DNA of 64,000 bases, from the NCBI RefSeq assembly GCF_014202075.1, contig NZ_JACHFZ010000001.1:744001-808000 (forward strand). Reading direction: 5' to 3'. This stretch comes from Brevundimonas basaltis (lineage in GTDB: Bacteria; Pseudomonadota; Alphaproteobacteria; Caulobacterales; Caulobacteraceae). Position 1 is the first letter of the stretch. Each line of letters starts with the position of its first letter. Positions 28,572-37,690 of this stretch are shown here, one piece after another. Below the pieces are notes generated by a model, which saw only the letters and a list, made by a program, of their open reading frames with translations, had not been told where the DNA came from and searched no databases. The position numbers were made by a program, and so were the translations under genes.

Positions 28572-29187
28572 TCCAATCCCCACAATGTCTTCGACACGGC
28601 GGCGGGCCGCTATCTGTTGGTGGTCCGCGCAGGCCCGACGATGCGAGCGGCTGATCGCCCTCCACCGCAAATCGGCGACGAACCGTCTGAGTCATGCGCG
28701 ACGTGGACGGCGTCACCTCCCTGCTGACCGACCCCCAGCACAAGCGCCGCCCGGTCGTTCTGATCGAGGACGACGCCCTGTAGAAGCAGGTGGTGGCGCG
28801 GCTGGGCCGCCGCCTGATCTCGCAGATCGAAAAGGCCTTGAAGCTCAAGCCGACCCGGATCGAACGCTCTGATGGACCGCCATGACGCCGAAACCGGCGA
28901 CTTCTTTCGCCCGCACCGGGACAACACCACCAAGGGCACGCCGGTTCGCCCTCTCGATCAATCTCAACGCAGACCACGAAGGCGGCGATCTCCGCTTCCC
29001 GAACACGGCGCGCGCACCTATCGCACGCCGCGGCGGAGCCTGCGTCTTCTCCTGCTCCATCCTGCTCGAAGTCACGCCCGACGCCCGCGGCGAACGCTTC
29101 GACTTCCTGCCCATTTTCTACGACAGGGCGGCCGCGCAGATCCGGGGCGAGAACCTGAATTATCTGGATCCGGCGCTGACCGCCTGA
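28572..29187 (+). pseudogene. decayed peroxiredoxin/2OG-Fe(II) oxygenase gene
   Basis: Remnants of one gene are scattered over all three plus frames. The start NPHNVFDTAAGRYLLV resembles the N-terminus of fused peroxiredoxin/2OG-Fe(II) oxygenases. After a jump (most of the redoxin part missing) comes RDVDGVTSLLTDPQHKRRPV with an in-frame TAG at 28781, then KQVVARLGRRLIS. Shifts near 28870, 28945, 29002 and 29030 connect ETGDFFRPHRDNTTKG, RFALSINLNADHEGGDLRFP, PEHGARTYRTP and GGACVFSCSILLEVTPDARG. The HxD iron motif (HRD) and the distal region survive at residue level but cannot be read as one protein. An intact family member would be about 350 residues. The last part, 28882-29187, is open but has no proper start. 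Confidence 0.8.
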
Positions 29188-29206
29188 GCGGGCGGTCGAG
29201 GCTTGA

Positions 29207-29815
29207 TCAGTGCCCTTGATGGGCGCCGTTCCCGCGGTGATGGGCGCACGTCACGGCAGGATTGAAGGGCGCGAAAACGCCATTGGGGTTGTCCCGATAC
29301 AGCCAAACATGACGGTCGTGATGGGGCTCGAACGAATGCGCCTCGTCTATTGGCGTGGAGGGATCATCGCTCATGGTGTCGTAGACCACACCATGGAACG
29401 ATGGCGGGGCATCATGTCCCGCCGCCTTCCAGCTTTCGGCGAAAACCAAGTTCTCGACCGCTACCAGCGCGAGCGAGCCGTCTGCCTGCGGCTCGTAGAT
29501 CAGGATGGCGGGCCGAAGAAAATCGGTGTGAATGCCTGTGCCGTTCACGCGCGCCCCCGGAAGCTCCGAAAGACCGAGCAAGTCCGGTCGAAAGAAATGA
29601 ATGCCCATGGCGCCCAGCTCCGGCGGTCTGCCCATCATCGCGGCCGTATCGCAGAGGTCCATGGGATCGCGGAGATAGCCTTCGGCCAATGCTACGCTGA
29701 CGTCACGGAACCGCTCGGTTGCGGCGCGAACTTCGTCCAGTGTCGGCTCACCCGGGCCTGGGTCCGCCGAGGCCAGGGCGGCGATGGCTTTGAGCAACAG
29801 GATACCGGCGGTCAA
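29207..29815 (-). CDS. conserved secreted protein of unknown function
   Basis: A 202-residue protein starting at a TTG with a strong GGAGGAG eight bases upstream. The N-terminus (TAGILLLKAIAALASADPG) looks like a short signal peptide. The body has a pattern I have seen in conserved hypothetical exported proteins: LGAMGIHFFRPDLL, RPAILIYEPQADGSLALVAV, then HDRHVWLYRDNPNGVFAPFN and NPAVTC at the end. Several His residues near the end (EPHHDRHVW) may bind metal. It is divergent from the LysR-type regulator, which probably controls it. Confidence 0.75.
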   Translation of the reverse strand: MTAGILLLKAIAALASADPGPGEPTLDEVRAATERFRDVSVALAEGYLRDPMDLCDTAAMMGRPPELGAMGIHFFRPDLLGLSELPGARVNGTGIHTDFLRPAILIYEPQADGSLALVAVENLVFAESWKAAGHDAPPSFHGVVYDTMSDDPSTPIDEAHSFEPHHDRHVWLYRDNPNGVFAPFNPAVTCAHHRGNGAHQGH

Positions 29816-29894
29816 GGCAAACTCCTCCGAATGGCAGGCCCGAACCCGGTGATTCCGGAGCGCCGGCGCCCGGCTTTCAGCAGCGAATTATGCT

Positions 29895-29913
29895 TTGCCG
29901 ACAAGCTCGGCAA
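29895..29913. promoter_or_regulatory. perfect dyad in the divergent LysR intergenic region, candidate operator
   Basis: TTGCCGA, five bases, then TCGGCAA: a perfect 7-5-7 inverted repeat midway between the divergent starts at 29815 and 29960. LysR-type regulators bind imperfect dyads of this size in exactly this position. There is no T-run, so it is not a terminator. Binding by the adjacent LysR protein is inference. Confidence 0.5.
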
Positions 29914-29959
29914 TCAACGTTCTTGCGCGGTGACTATGCGCTGTTGAATAACATATGCC

Positions 29960-30862
29960 ATGTTCGACTGGGATGATCTCAGGGTGTTCAGGGCCGTGGC
30001 TGAGGCTGGAACCACGTTGGGCGCTGCCCGCCGACTGGGTATCAGCCAGCCCACCGTTGTTCGCAGAATAGCCGGCTTCGAACGGGCGGTCGGTGTCGCC
30101 TTGTTCGAGCGCAGCCGAACAGGATACCGGCTGACCGAGGCCGGTGAGGAGCTTGTTCCCCTCGCCGAACAAGTCGGCAAGGAGGTCGAGGCGATCAACG
30201 ACATGCTGGCTTCCCGCTCGAGAAGTCTCGCCGGAACGATACGCGTCACGGCGGCGGAGCCCGTCGCCAACATGTTGCTGGCTCCGGCAGTTCTCGATTT
30301 TCAGCGAACGAACCCGAATGTCGCGATACAGCTTCTGATCGCCGACCGATTTCTGGACCTCGCTCGAGGCGAGGCGGACGTCGCCTTGCGCGCGACATTC
30401 AACGGCCTGGAAGATTCGAACCTCGTGGGCCGGAAGCTCGTGGATGCCCCATGGGCGGTCTACTGCAGTCGAGAATACATGGAGAACCGGGGACGCCCGT
30501 GCACTCCCCTGGAAGCAGACGGCCATCCGATCCTTAGTAGCGAGCGGTCGGCCGGCGACGCTCCTGTCATGCACTGGCTCGAAGAGGCAGTCCCAAACGC
30601 CAAGCTGGTATGGCGTAGCAATTCACTCTCCAGTCTGCAGTCGGCGGTCCGGGCCGGCCTCGGGCTCGCGCCCTTGCCCTGCCTCCTCGGCCGGAACGAT
30701 CCGGAGCTGGTCAAATGTTTCGACGCCGGCGGAGCGGCATTCCCCGATATCTGGCTGCTTGCCCACGCCGCCGCACGGAGCCGGCCGCATATCCAGTCCT
30801 TCATCGCGGCTCTCAGCGATCACGTCATCGCCCATGCTGACCTGCTTCGCGATGAGTCATAG
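29960..30862 (+). CDS. LysR-family transcriptional regulator
   Basis: A 300-residue LysR-type regulator. The N-terminal winged helix-turn-helix is MFDWDDLRVFRAVAEAGTTL followed by GAARRLGISQPTVVRRIAGF and ERAVGVALFERSRTGYRLTEAG. The C-terminal effector domain includes GTIRVTAAEPVANMLLAP, FLDLARGEADVALR and AVRAGLGLAPLPCLLG, a layout close to regulators of the DhcR/AmpR-like branch. It is divergent from the secreted protein gene, with a perfect dyad between them. The effector is unknown. GC is slightly lower than in surrounding genes. Confidence 0.92.
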   Translation: MFDWDDLRVFRAVAEAGTTLGAARRLGISQPTVVRRIAGFERAVGVALFERSRTGYRLTEAGEELVPLAEQVGKEVEAINDMLASRSRSLAGTIRVTAAEPVANMLLAPAVLDFQRTNPNVAIQLLIADRFLDLARGEADVALRATFNGLEDSNLVGRKLVDAPWAVYCSREYMENRGRPCTPLEADGHPILSSERSAGDAPVMHWLEEAVPNAKLVWRSNSLSSLQSAVRAGLGLAPLPCLLGRNDPELVKCFDAGGAAFPDIWLLAHAAARSRPHIQSFIAALSDHVIAHADLLRDES

Positions 30863-31056
30863 ACGGCGGCGCGGAGCCCCCAACACCGGGAGCCGGGCAT
30901 CCGCGACGAGTTGAGTTCAGGGGCACCGGCAGTCAGCATCCCCCTGCCACACTGCGCGAGTTAGGCCATTGAAACCCTCGCCAGCCATCATCCCGCCTTG
31001 GGAACGTTCAGAAGTGTCGGGATGGCAGGGTCTCGCGATTCTTCACTGACAGGAGG

Positions 31057-32907
31057 TCAGTCGGCCCGGAACTGCAACTCCGCCAGCCGGGCGTACAGCC
31101 CGCCGCGGGCTTTCAGCGCCGCGTGGGTCCCCTCCTCCACCACCCGACCGTCCTCCATCACCATGATGCGGTCGGCCCGGAGAACGGTGGCGAGGCGATG
31201 GGCGATGACGATGGTGGTCCGGGTCGACATGGCCTTGTCCAGCGCCGCCTGCACCAGCCGCTCGCTCTCGGCGTCGAGCGCCGAGGTGGCCTCGTCGAGC
31301 AGCAGGATCGGGGCGTCGCGAACCAGGGCCCGGGCGATGGCCATGCGCTGGCGCTGGCCGCCAGACAGGCTCTTGCCGCGCTCGCCCAGCGGCGTGTCGA
31401 AGCCCTGCGGCAGGGCCTCCAGGAAGCCCAGCGCCTGCGCCTCTCCGGCGGCCGCGCGAAGCTCGTCCACGGTCGCCGCTTCCCGTCCGAAGCGAATGTT
31501 TTCATTGGCCGAACCGGAAAACAGTGGCGCCTCCTGCGACACCCAGGCGAAACGGTTCCGCACCGCCGTCGGATCGGCCTCGCGCACGTCGACGCCGTCC
31601 ACCGACACTACCCCGGACTGCGGGTCGTAGAAGCGCAGCAGCAGCCGGAAGACCGTGCTCTTGCCCGCCCCCGAGGGGCCCACCAGCGCCACCGTCTCGC
31701 CCGGTCGTACGGTGAGGGAAAAGCCGTTGAGCGCCGGCAGATCGGGGCGCCCCGGATAGCTGAACTGCACCGCCGACATCGACACCTCGCCAACCGGCGG
31801 CTCCGGCAGGGCGTGCGGTCGAGCTGGCGGGGCGATCGCCGGCGTGCTGCGCATCAGCTCGTCGATCCGCTCCATGGCCCCGGCGGCCTTCTGCACGTCG
31901 CCCCAGCTCTCGCCCAGCGCGCCCACGGCCCCGGCCACGAAGACCGCCAGCAGCACGAACTGCAGCAGCGCCCCCGGCGACATCCGCCCGCCGATCACGT
32001 CCTGCGCGCCCAGCCAGAGCACCAAGGTAACCCCGCCGAACATCACCACGATGATCATCGCGGTCATCAGGGCCCGCGCCCGGATGCGGATCAGCGAGAC
32101 CCCGAACGCCGCCTCCACCGCCGCGCCGAAGCGGGCGATGGCGCTCTTCTCGCGGCCAAAGGCCTGCACCGTCTCGATGGCGTCGACGCTTTCGCCGGCG
32201 AAGCCCACGGCGTTGGCGAACTTGTCCTGCGACGCCACGGTCAGCTTGCGCACCTGCCGCCCGAACAGGAAAATCGGCCCCAGCAGCAGCGGCACCACCA
32301 GCAACACCATCCCGGTCAGCTTGGGGCTGACCACGAACAGCAGGATGGTCCCGCCGATCAGGGTCAGGAAGTTGCGCAAGGCGAAGGACACCGAGGTGGT
32401 CAGCAGCGTCTCGACCAGGGCGATGTCGGTGGTCAGGCGCGACAGCACCTCGCCCGTCCGCATCTGGGCGTAGAAGGCCGGGTCCAGCGTCAGGATGCGC
32501 TCGAACAACCCCTTGCGCACGTCGGCCACGACCCGCTCGCCGGTTTTGGTGACGAAATAATAGCGCACCGCCGTCGCCAGGCCGAGAAACAGGGCGTTCG
32601 CCCCCAGCACCATGAACCACAGGTTCAGCCGCGCCCCGCCGTCCTCGAAGCCGTTGTCGATCGCCCCGCGCGCCGACACGGTCAGGGCCAGGGAGGCGGC
32701 TGTGGACAGCGCCAGCCACAGCACCGCCATGGCCATATGGCCCTTGTGCCTGAGGGCGTAGGGCAGCAACCGGCCCAGCGGGCGGATGTCGCGCCGCTTC
32801 TCGCGCCGCTGGCCCGCCTCGCCCATCTGCTCGATCAGCAGCGCGCCGGCGCCGGGCCGTCCCCGAAGGTCGGCGGCGTCGGTCACGGGGGCGGTGGTGT
32901 CTGTCAT
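31057..32907 (-). CDS. MsbA-like ABC exporter, fused permease and ATPase
   Basis: A 616-residue half transporter. Residues about 50-330 form the six-helix exporter domain ([58 protein letters not shown]). Residues about 360-610 form the ATPase with Walker [11 protein letters not shown] loop WVSQEAPLF, signature [15 protein letters not shown], Walker [13 protein letters not shown] and switch His in VIAHRLATV. It acts as a dimer, and lipid or drug export is likely. A 50-residue polar N-terminal extension precedes the first helix. Downstream of its stop (31056 and below) nothing else is coded up to the LysR gene. Confidence 0.93.
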   Translation of the reverse strand: MTDTTAPVTDAADLRGRPGAGALLIEQMGEAGQRREKRRDIRPLGRLLPYALRHKGHMAMAVLWLALSTAASLALTVSARGAIDNGFEDGGARLNLWFMVLGANALFLGLATAVRYYFVTKTGERVVADVRKGLFERILTLDPAFYAQMRTGEVLSRLTTDIALVETLLTTSVSFALRNFLTLIGGTILLFVVSPKLTGMVLLVVPLLLGPIFLFGRQVRKLTVASQDKFANAVGFAGESVDAIETVQAFGREKSAIARFGAAVEAAFGVSLIRIRARALMTAMIIVVMFGGVTLVLWLGAQDVIGGRMSPGALLQFVLLAVFVAGAVGALGESWGDVQKAAGAMERIDELMRSTPAIAPPARPHALPEPPVGEVSMSAVQFSYPGRPDLPALNGFSLTVRPGETVALVGPSGAGKSTVFRLLLRFYDPQSGVVSVDGVDVREADPTAVRNRFAWVSQEAPLFSGSANENIRFGREAATVDELRAAAGEAQALGFLEALPQGFDTPLGERGKSLSGGQRQRMAIARALVRDAPILLLDEATSALDAESERLVQAALDKAMSTRTTIVIAHRLATVLRADRIMVMEDGRVVEEGTHAALKARGGLYARLAELQFRAD

Positions 32908-33040
32908 GGCGCGCGCCTCTTGCCCCGGAACGGCCCCCGGTGTAAACGCCGCCGCTCATTCCCGCCGCCTCCCGGCGGGTTTCTCATTTTCGCGCATGGA
33001 CGGTCGGCATCGTCACCGCGCAGAGACCGGACAACGACCC

Positions 33041-33265
33041 ATGAAGGCCGATACGCACCCCGACTACCACTTCATCACCGTGACGATGACGGATGGTACG
33101 ACCTATCAGACGCGCTCCACCTACCAGAAGGAAGGCGCCACCCTGAACCTCGACATCGATCCGCTGACGCACCCGGCCTGGACCGGCGGCAACCAGCAGC
33201 TGATGGATCGCGGCGGCCGCGTCTCGCGCTTCAACAACAAGTTCGGCGGCTTCATCAAGAAGTAG
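33041..33265 (+). CDS. rpmE: 50S ribosomal protein L31
   Basis: A 74-residue L31: [20 protein letters not shown], then [40 protein letters not shown] and NKFGGFIKK. It contains no Cys, so it is the zinc-free form lacking the CxxC ribbon. A strong terminator-like palindrome follows 40 bases after the stop. It is divergent from the ABC exporter gene. Confidence 0.95.
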   Translation: MKADTHPDYHFITVTMTDGTTYQTRSTYQKEGATLNLDIDPLTHPAWTGGNQQLMDRGGRVSRFNNKFGGFIKK

Positions 33266-33305
33266 CTCTGGTTTTCGGGTCACAGTCCCGGCCAGGAAGA
33301 TCACG

Positions 33306-33333
33306 AAGGCGCCGGTCCCGGGACCGGCGCCTT
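33306..33333 (+). terminator. Rho-independent terminator after rpmE
   Basis: A perfect 28-base palindrome whose arms read AAGGCGCCGGTCCC, immediately followed by TTCTGTTT. A GC-rich stem followed by a T-rich tract 40 bases past the rpmE stop fits an intrinsic terminator. Confidence 0.8.
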
Positions 33334-33426
33334 TCTGTTTGCCCGGAACGCCGATAACATGTCGGCGTTGGAACATTCGGGCGTAGACGCAGGATTCTGC
33401 GTGGAATTGGGCGAAGAGCAGCAGTT

Positions 33427-34989
33427 ATGAATCGACGGCAACTGGGTCTGGGCGCGGCGGCGGCGGCCATCGCGTCGGCAAGCGGAGGGGTCGTGATGGC
33501 CCAGACCCGCGATCCGGCCGCGGTCGCCTTCTATGACAGCTTCAACGATCAGCTGGCTCGTCTGCCCGCGACGATCCAGCCCGACGTGCGCGCCTTCTAC
33601 GAAATGAACGGCTGGCGCCCGGTGTGGACCCCGGACCGCGTGCGGGCCCTGCGGAATGCCGCCGACCGCGCCGGCCGTCACGGTCTGTCGTCCGCCGACT
33701 TCTTCGATTTCGAGGCCTTGGCCTCCATCCCGTCCGCGGCCGAGATGCGCACCACGGCCGCCGCCCTCGGCTACGGCCGGGTGTTGGCCGAGGGCCGGGT
33801 CCGGCCCGAGACGGTCGAAGACCTGTGGGAAATGCAGAAGAACCGGGTCGATCTGCCGCTCGGCCTCAACGATGCACTCGCCCGCAATCAGTTGCTGGAC
33901 TGGTTCGAGGGACTGGCCCCGACCGATATCGGCTATTCCAACCTGTCAGCCGGATATGAGCGCTACCGCCGGATGATCCGCGAGGGCCGGAGCTGGCCGG
34001 TGTTCCGCGCCGGTCCGACCATCGAGCCGGGGACCAGCGACCCGCGCATCCCGGTATTAATCCAGCGTCTCATGGCCGAGGGCGACCTGTCCACGGCCGA
34101 CGGCGCGCGCCTGGCCGGCGCGGGCAATTTCTACGGCCCCGAACTTGTGGAGGCCGTCAGGGGCTTCCAGGTCCGCCACGGCCTCGCCTCCGACGGCCGG
34201 ATCGGGACGGGCACCCAGCGCTCGCTGTCCGCCTCGGCCGAGGACCGCGCCCGCCAGATCGCCCTCAACCTCGAGCGCCGGCGCTGGCTCAAGCGAGATC
34301 TCGCGCCCGAACGGATCGAGGTCAACACCGCCGCCGCCATCATGGTCTACTGGAAGGACGGCAAACCGGTTCACTCGAACCGGGTCGTCGTCGGCACGCC
34401 GTCGAACCAGACGCCCAGTCTCGAGAAGCAGTTCGCTTCGGTGGTCGCCAATCCGCCGTGGTATGTGCCCGCCTCGATCGCCCGGAACGAGATCCTGCCC
34501 AAGGGTCCCGGCTATCTGGCGGCCAACAATATGTACATCTCGAACGGCACGGTCATCCAGCGCGCCGGTCCGACCGCCGCTCTCGGCTATGTGAAGTTCG
34601 AGCTGCGCGACAGCTACGCCATCTTCCTGCACGACACCCCGACCAAATCAGCCTTCAACCTGGCCATGCGCCAGCGCAGCCACGGCTGCGTTCGGGTCCA
34701 GGACGCGGTCGAGTTCGCCCGCCTGCTGCTCTCGCCGGATCCGGCGCTGCTGGAGGCGTTCGACGCGGCTCAGGACAGCCGCGAGACCAAGCGCATCCAG
34801 ACCGGCCGCGAAATCACCGTCCGTCTGCTGTACTGGACCGCCTTCGTCGATGGTCAGGGACGCGTCGCCTTCCGCGAGGACGTCTACGGCCGCGACGACA
34901 AGCTGGCCGAGGCCCTTGGCATCGCCGTCAGCCTGCCCAAGGTGGTCGATGACGGCCGCGGCCGCGACGTCGACGACATCGGACCGTAG
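33427..34989 (+). CDS. murein L,D-transpeptidase, YcbB-like
   Basis: A 520-residue periplasmic enzyme that forms 3-3 cross-links in peptidoglycan or attaches proteins to it. It has a Tat-like N-terminus (MNRRQLGLGAAAAAIASASG, twin Arg), an N-terminal scaffold domain, a peptidoglycan-binding segment near 230-290 (ELVEAVRGFQVRHGLASDGR, then IGTGTQRSLS) and a YkuD catalytic domain with the nucleophile Cys421 in RSHGCVRVQDAVEFARLLL. The length and order (scaffold, binding domain, YkuD) match the YcbB/LdtD group rather than the short ErfK type. The final 15 residues are Asp/Gly/Arg-rich. Confidence 0.92.
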   Translation: MNRRQLGLGAAAAAIASASGGVVMAQTRDPAAVAFYDSFNDQLARLPATIQPDVRAFYEMNGWRPVWTPDRVRALRNAADRAGRHGLSSADFFDFEALASIPSAAEMRTTAAALGYGRVLAEGRVRPETVEDLWEMQKNRVDLPLGLNDALARNQLLDWFEGLAPTDIGYSNLSAGYERYRRMIREGRSWPVFRAGPTIEPGTSDPRIPVLIQRLMAEGDLSTADGARLAGAGNFYGPELVEAVRGFQVRHGLASDGRIGTGTQRSLSASAEDRARQIALNLERRRWLKRDLAPERIEVNTAAAIMVYWKDGKPVHSNRVVVGTPSNQTPSLEKQFASVVANPPWYVPASIARNEILPKGPGYLAANNMYISNGTVIQRAGPTAALGYVKFELRDSYAIFLHDTPTKSAFNLAMRQRSHGCVRVQDAVEFARLLLSPDPALLEAFDAAQDSRETKRIQTGREITVRLLYWTAFVDGQGRVAFREDVYGRDDKLAEALGIAVSLPKVVDDGRGRDVDDIGP

Positions 34990-34992
34990 CCC

Positions 34993-35523
34993 TTAATGGC
35001 GAAACGCCGCCGCCAGCCGGTCCAGCTGGCTCTGCACCGGATTGACCGCCTCTTCCTCCGGCGCGTCCAGATACATGCGCCGGTCGAGGTGCAGCACCCG
35101 GTCATACAGCTTCTCGGCCCGGACCAGATATTCGATGAGGGCGATCGGCAATTCCGGATGGGTCGGCTCGGTCTCGATCTTGCGGCCGGCCAGACGATAC
35201 CGGGCCTCGCAGGCCGCCGTGGCCGTCATGTCGCCCTCGCGCACCGCCCGCTGGACCAGCAGCCAAGAGGCGATCTGCATCAACCGCGTGGTCAGCTTCA
35301 TGCTCTCCCCGGCGTACGCCAGCGCCGTGGTCCGCGACAGCAGCTTGGATTCCCGCCGTCCGTCGCCATCCAGATAGGCCGCCGTCTCTTCGACCAGCTC
35401 CATCCCCTCACGAAACGTGCGGTCGAACAGCTCCGACCGGGCGAAGTCATCGACGACGGCCGCCCGGGTGCGTCCGGCGGATTGGATGAGGTCGTCGCTG
35501 GGCATCAAATCGATCTGACTCAT
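34993..35523 (-). CDS. rcdA: regulator of CtrA degradation RcdA (DUF1465)
   Basis: A 176-residue helical protein of the DUF1465 family, to which Caulobacter RcdA belongs. RcdA is an adaptor that works with ClpXP, CpdR and PopA to deliver CtrA and other substrates at the G1-S step. The central block FREGMELVEETAAYLDGDGR, ESKLLSRTTALAYAGESMKL and TTRLMQIASWLLVQRAVREG is the conserved three-helix bundle. The C-terminal region is variable, as in the family. It is followed upstream on the same strand by a DUF1192 gene, the same neighbourhood as I recall in Caulobacter. The ATG at 35523 is chosen over a TTG two codons upstream. Confidence 0.82.
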   Translation of the reverse strand: MSQIDLMPSDDLIQSAGRTRAAVVDDFARSELFDRTFREGMELVEETAAYLDGDGRRESKLLSRTTALAYAGESMKLTTRLMQIASWLLVQRAVREGDMTATAACEARYRLAGRKIETEPTHPELPIALIEYLVRAEKLYDRVLHLDRRMYLDAPEEEAVNPVQSQLDRLAAAFRH

Positions 35524-35616
35524 GGGCAAGGCGCATCCGTATCACGACCGGCACGGTTTCGCGCGGTGCATGAGCCGTCTGCAACGGCCATGCCAGCAGA
35601 CCGGGTCACGGACATT

Positions 35617-35820
35617 TCAGGAGCGGAAGTTGAACATGGCGTCGGCGGCGTTGCGCTGGGACGACTTGCCGTCGATGGCGGCCTTTGACCGTGCGATCTC
35701 CGCCTCCAGCCCGGCGATGCGTTCCTTGAGGTCTTCGACCGAATATCCGTCCAGATCCTCGCGCTGCAGGGCGATCAGCGGCGCGCCCCGCGCCGGACGG
35801 GGCTCCAGATCCTCGAACAT
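35617..35820 (-). CDS. DUF1192-family small protein
   Basis: A 67-residue protein with a coiled-coil C-terminal half (VEDLKERIAGLEAEIARSKA). The N-terminus MFEDLEPRPARGAPLIALQR and the following EDLDGYSVEDL are the DUF1192 signature. The ATG at 35820 has AGGAGG five bases upstream. It lies just upstream of rcdA on the same strand and is divergent from the quinone oxidoreductase gene. The function is unknown. Confidence 0.85.
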   Translation of the reverse strand: MFEDLEPRPARGAPLIALQREDLDGYSVEDLKERIAGLEAEIARSKAAIDGKSSQRNAADAMFNFRS

Positions 35821-35901
35821 CACCGCCTCCTTCTTGGCCAATCCACGGGCAAGCGCCTATCTGAACGCCCGGACACGGACGATTGCAAGGACGAGGAGCC
35901 G

Positions 35902-36870
35902 ATGCGGGCTGTCGAGATTACGGGCGGGTCGGGTCCCGCGGAGGCGCTGAGACTGGTCGACCGACCTGAGCCGGTCGCCGGTCCCGGCCAGATCCGCATC
36001 CGCGTGCGCGCCGCCGGAGTGAACCGTCCCGACATCTTCCAGCGGCTCGGGCGGTACCCGCCCCCGCCCGGCGCTTCGAACATCCTCGGGCTCGAGGTCG
36101 CCGGCGAAGTGGATCAAATCGGCGCCGGCGTCACCCGCTGGGCGGTGGGCGATCGGGTCTGCGCCCTGCTCGGCGGCGGCGGCTATGCGGACTGCGCCTT
36201 GGTCGATGCTCGCCACGCCTTGCCCGTCCCCGACGGCCTCGACTTCGTTCAGGCCGCCGCCCTGCCCGAGACGGTCTGCACCGTCTTCGCCAACGTGTTC
36301 GAATCCGGCGCGCTCAAGGCCGGAGAGACCCTGCTGATACACGGCGCCACCAGCGGCATCGGCGTGACTGCTATCCAGATGGCCAGGGCGGCGGGGGCCT
36401 GCGTGGTCGCCACCTCCCGTGGCGCGGACAAGGCGGACGCCGCCCGGGCGCTCGGAGCTGACCTGAGCCTCGACGCCCTCACCGACGATCTGGAGGGAGC
36501 CATCGCAGCCTACGGCGGCGTCGACGTGGTGCTGGACATGGTCGGGGCGGACTACGCCGCGCTCAACCAGACGGCGCTGAAACCGTTCGGCCGCTGGGCG
36601 GTCATCGCTACCCTCTCAGGCGCACGAGCCGAGGTCGATCTGGCCCGACTGATGATGAAGCGGATCGTTCTGAGCGGCTCGACCCTGCGCGCCCGGCCCG
36701 CCGACGAAAAGGCGCGGCTGATCGCGGCTGTGGAGACGACCGTATGGCCTTGGGTCAGGGCCGGCCTCGTCCGGCCGCCGGTCGAGACCTTCCCGCTGGA
36801 ACAGGCGTCGGCCGCCCACTTCAGGCTCGAGGCGGGCGGCCATGTCGGCAAGGTCGTGCTGACGACCTGA
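35902..36870 (+). CDS. NAD(P)H quinone oxidoreductase, PIG3/QOR-like
   Basis: A 322-residue member of the zinc-free quinone oxidoreductase branch of the MDR superfamily. It starts MRAVEITGGSGPAEALRLVD and carries VRAAGVNRPDIFQRLGRYPP, GLEVAGEVDQIGAGV and the NADPH-binding LLIHGATSGIGVTAIQMARA (a GxxSGxG-type motif). The PPPPGAS and ALPETVCTVFANVF segments place it with the p53-inducible PIG3-like enzymes. No zinc-ligand Cys cluster is present. GAGGAG precedes the ATG. It is divergent from DUF1192 and rcdA. Confidence 0.9.
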   Translation: MRAVEITGGSGPAEALRLVDRPEPVAGPGQIRIRVRAAGVNRPDIFQRLGRYPPPPGASNILGLEVAGEVDQIGAGVTRWAVGDRVCALLGGGGYADCALVDARHALPVPDGLDFVQAAALPETVCTVFANVFESGALKAGETLLIHGATSGIGVTAIQMARAAGACVVATSRGADKADAARALGADLSLDALTDDLEGAIAAYGGVDVVLDMVGADYAALNQTALKPFGRWAVIATLSGARAEVDLARLMMKRIVLSGSTLRARPADEKARLIAAVETTVWPWVRAGLVRPPVETFPLEQASAAHFRLEAGGHVGKVVLTT

Positions 36871-37467
36871 CTACCAGCGATCATCCCGGTCGTACCGGTC
36901 CCGGCCCCCGCGTCCCACGGGACGGAGCGAGGAAATCCGGTCGTTCATGCCGTGCTGCTGCAGGTTCCACACATCGTCGCTGAAGGTCCGGCAGGTGCCG
37001 CGGAAATAAGCGTCCGTGCAGGCCTCCCAGGTTCCCCGGAACCGCATCGAACTGATGTTGTCGTTGAACTCCGTATTACGCAGGTTCGGCATCGCGCCCC
37101 GGAAACTGGTCGACGGGCCCCGGTAGAGGGCGTCCTTGTAAACCGTGATCTCGGCACGCCCGCCCCCCCAGCCGCCGCCGTTGTCCGGACGCCCACCGCC
37201 CTGACGGTCCTCATAGCTCCCGCGGACAGGGCCGCAGACCAGCAGACCGTTGTCGTTGCGGATTTCATAGGGGGTGCAGCGGTTCAGCTCGATCGAGGTG
37301 CCGCGGATATCGCCCCGCCGGTCACGGCAGTCGGCGTACAGGCGGCCCCGGTTGACGTATTCGCCGCTGCAGCTGTCGCGGTAGTCGCCGCGAGGGGCGA
37401 CGCGCGGCGTCAGTTCCTGACCGGCGCCGGACATCATGGCGACGGCGGCGAGGGTTTCGATCAGCAT
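36871..37467 (-). CDS. secreted protein with CVNH-like and beta/gamma-crystallin domains
   Basis: A 198-residue protein. A short N-terminal hydrophobic segment (MLIETLAAVAMMSGAGQ) may be a signal. Residues about 28-80 look like a CyanoVirin-N homology unit: DSCSGEYVNRGRLYADCRDR, GTSIELNRCTPYEIRNDNG, LLVC, with four Cys that could form two disulfides. After a Gly-rich linker come two Greek-key beta/gamma-crystallin motifs (ITVYKDALYRGPSTSFRGAM and ACTDAYFRGTCRTFSDDVWN, each ending in an ISSL/ISSM motif). CVNH domains bind sugars and crystallin motifs often bind calcium. The tail is Arg/Asp/Tyr-rich. GGAGG precedes the ATG. The architecture is inferred by eye. Confidence 0.75.
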   Translation of the reverse strand: MLIETLAAVAMMSGAGQELTPRVAPRGDYRDSCSGEYVNRGRLYADCRDRRGDIRGTSIELNRCTPYEIRNDNGLLVCGPVRGSYEDRQGGGRPDNGGGWGGGRAEITVYKDALYRGPSTSFRGAMPNLRNTEFNDNISSMRFRGTWEACTDAYFRGTCRTFSDDVWNLQQHGMNDRISSLRPVGRGGRDRYDRDDRW

Positions 37468-37690
37468 GGTATCCTCCGGTTGGGTCAACGACGCACCACG
37501 CGTCCGGACGACACTGTTCCGCCGCCAGGATGAACCTTGGCTGTATGGCGATGTCGGGTTTCGTTTTCTTTTGCCGCGAATGAGCTTATATCGAACACAT
37601 ACGCGCCCGGCCGAAAGGTCGGGCGCCGTCGTATCCGGAACCCGCCAGGCCCCGTGTCGGGGCGGGCCAAGAACAGAAGCAAAGACGCTC

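Noticed and set aside
28417..28977. 186-residue minus-strand frame upstream of gyrA
   Set aside because: Covers the 2OG-oxygenase remnants in reverse, and no SD or homology is visible.
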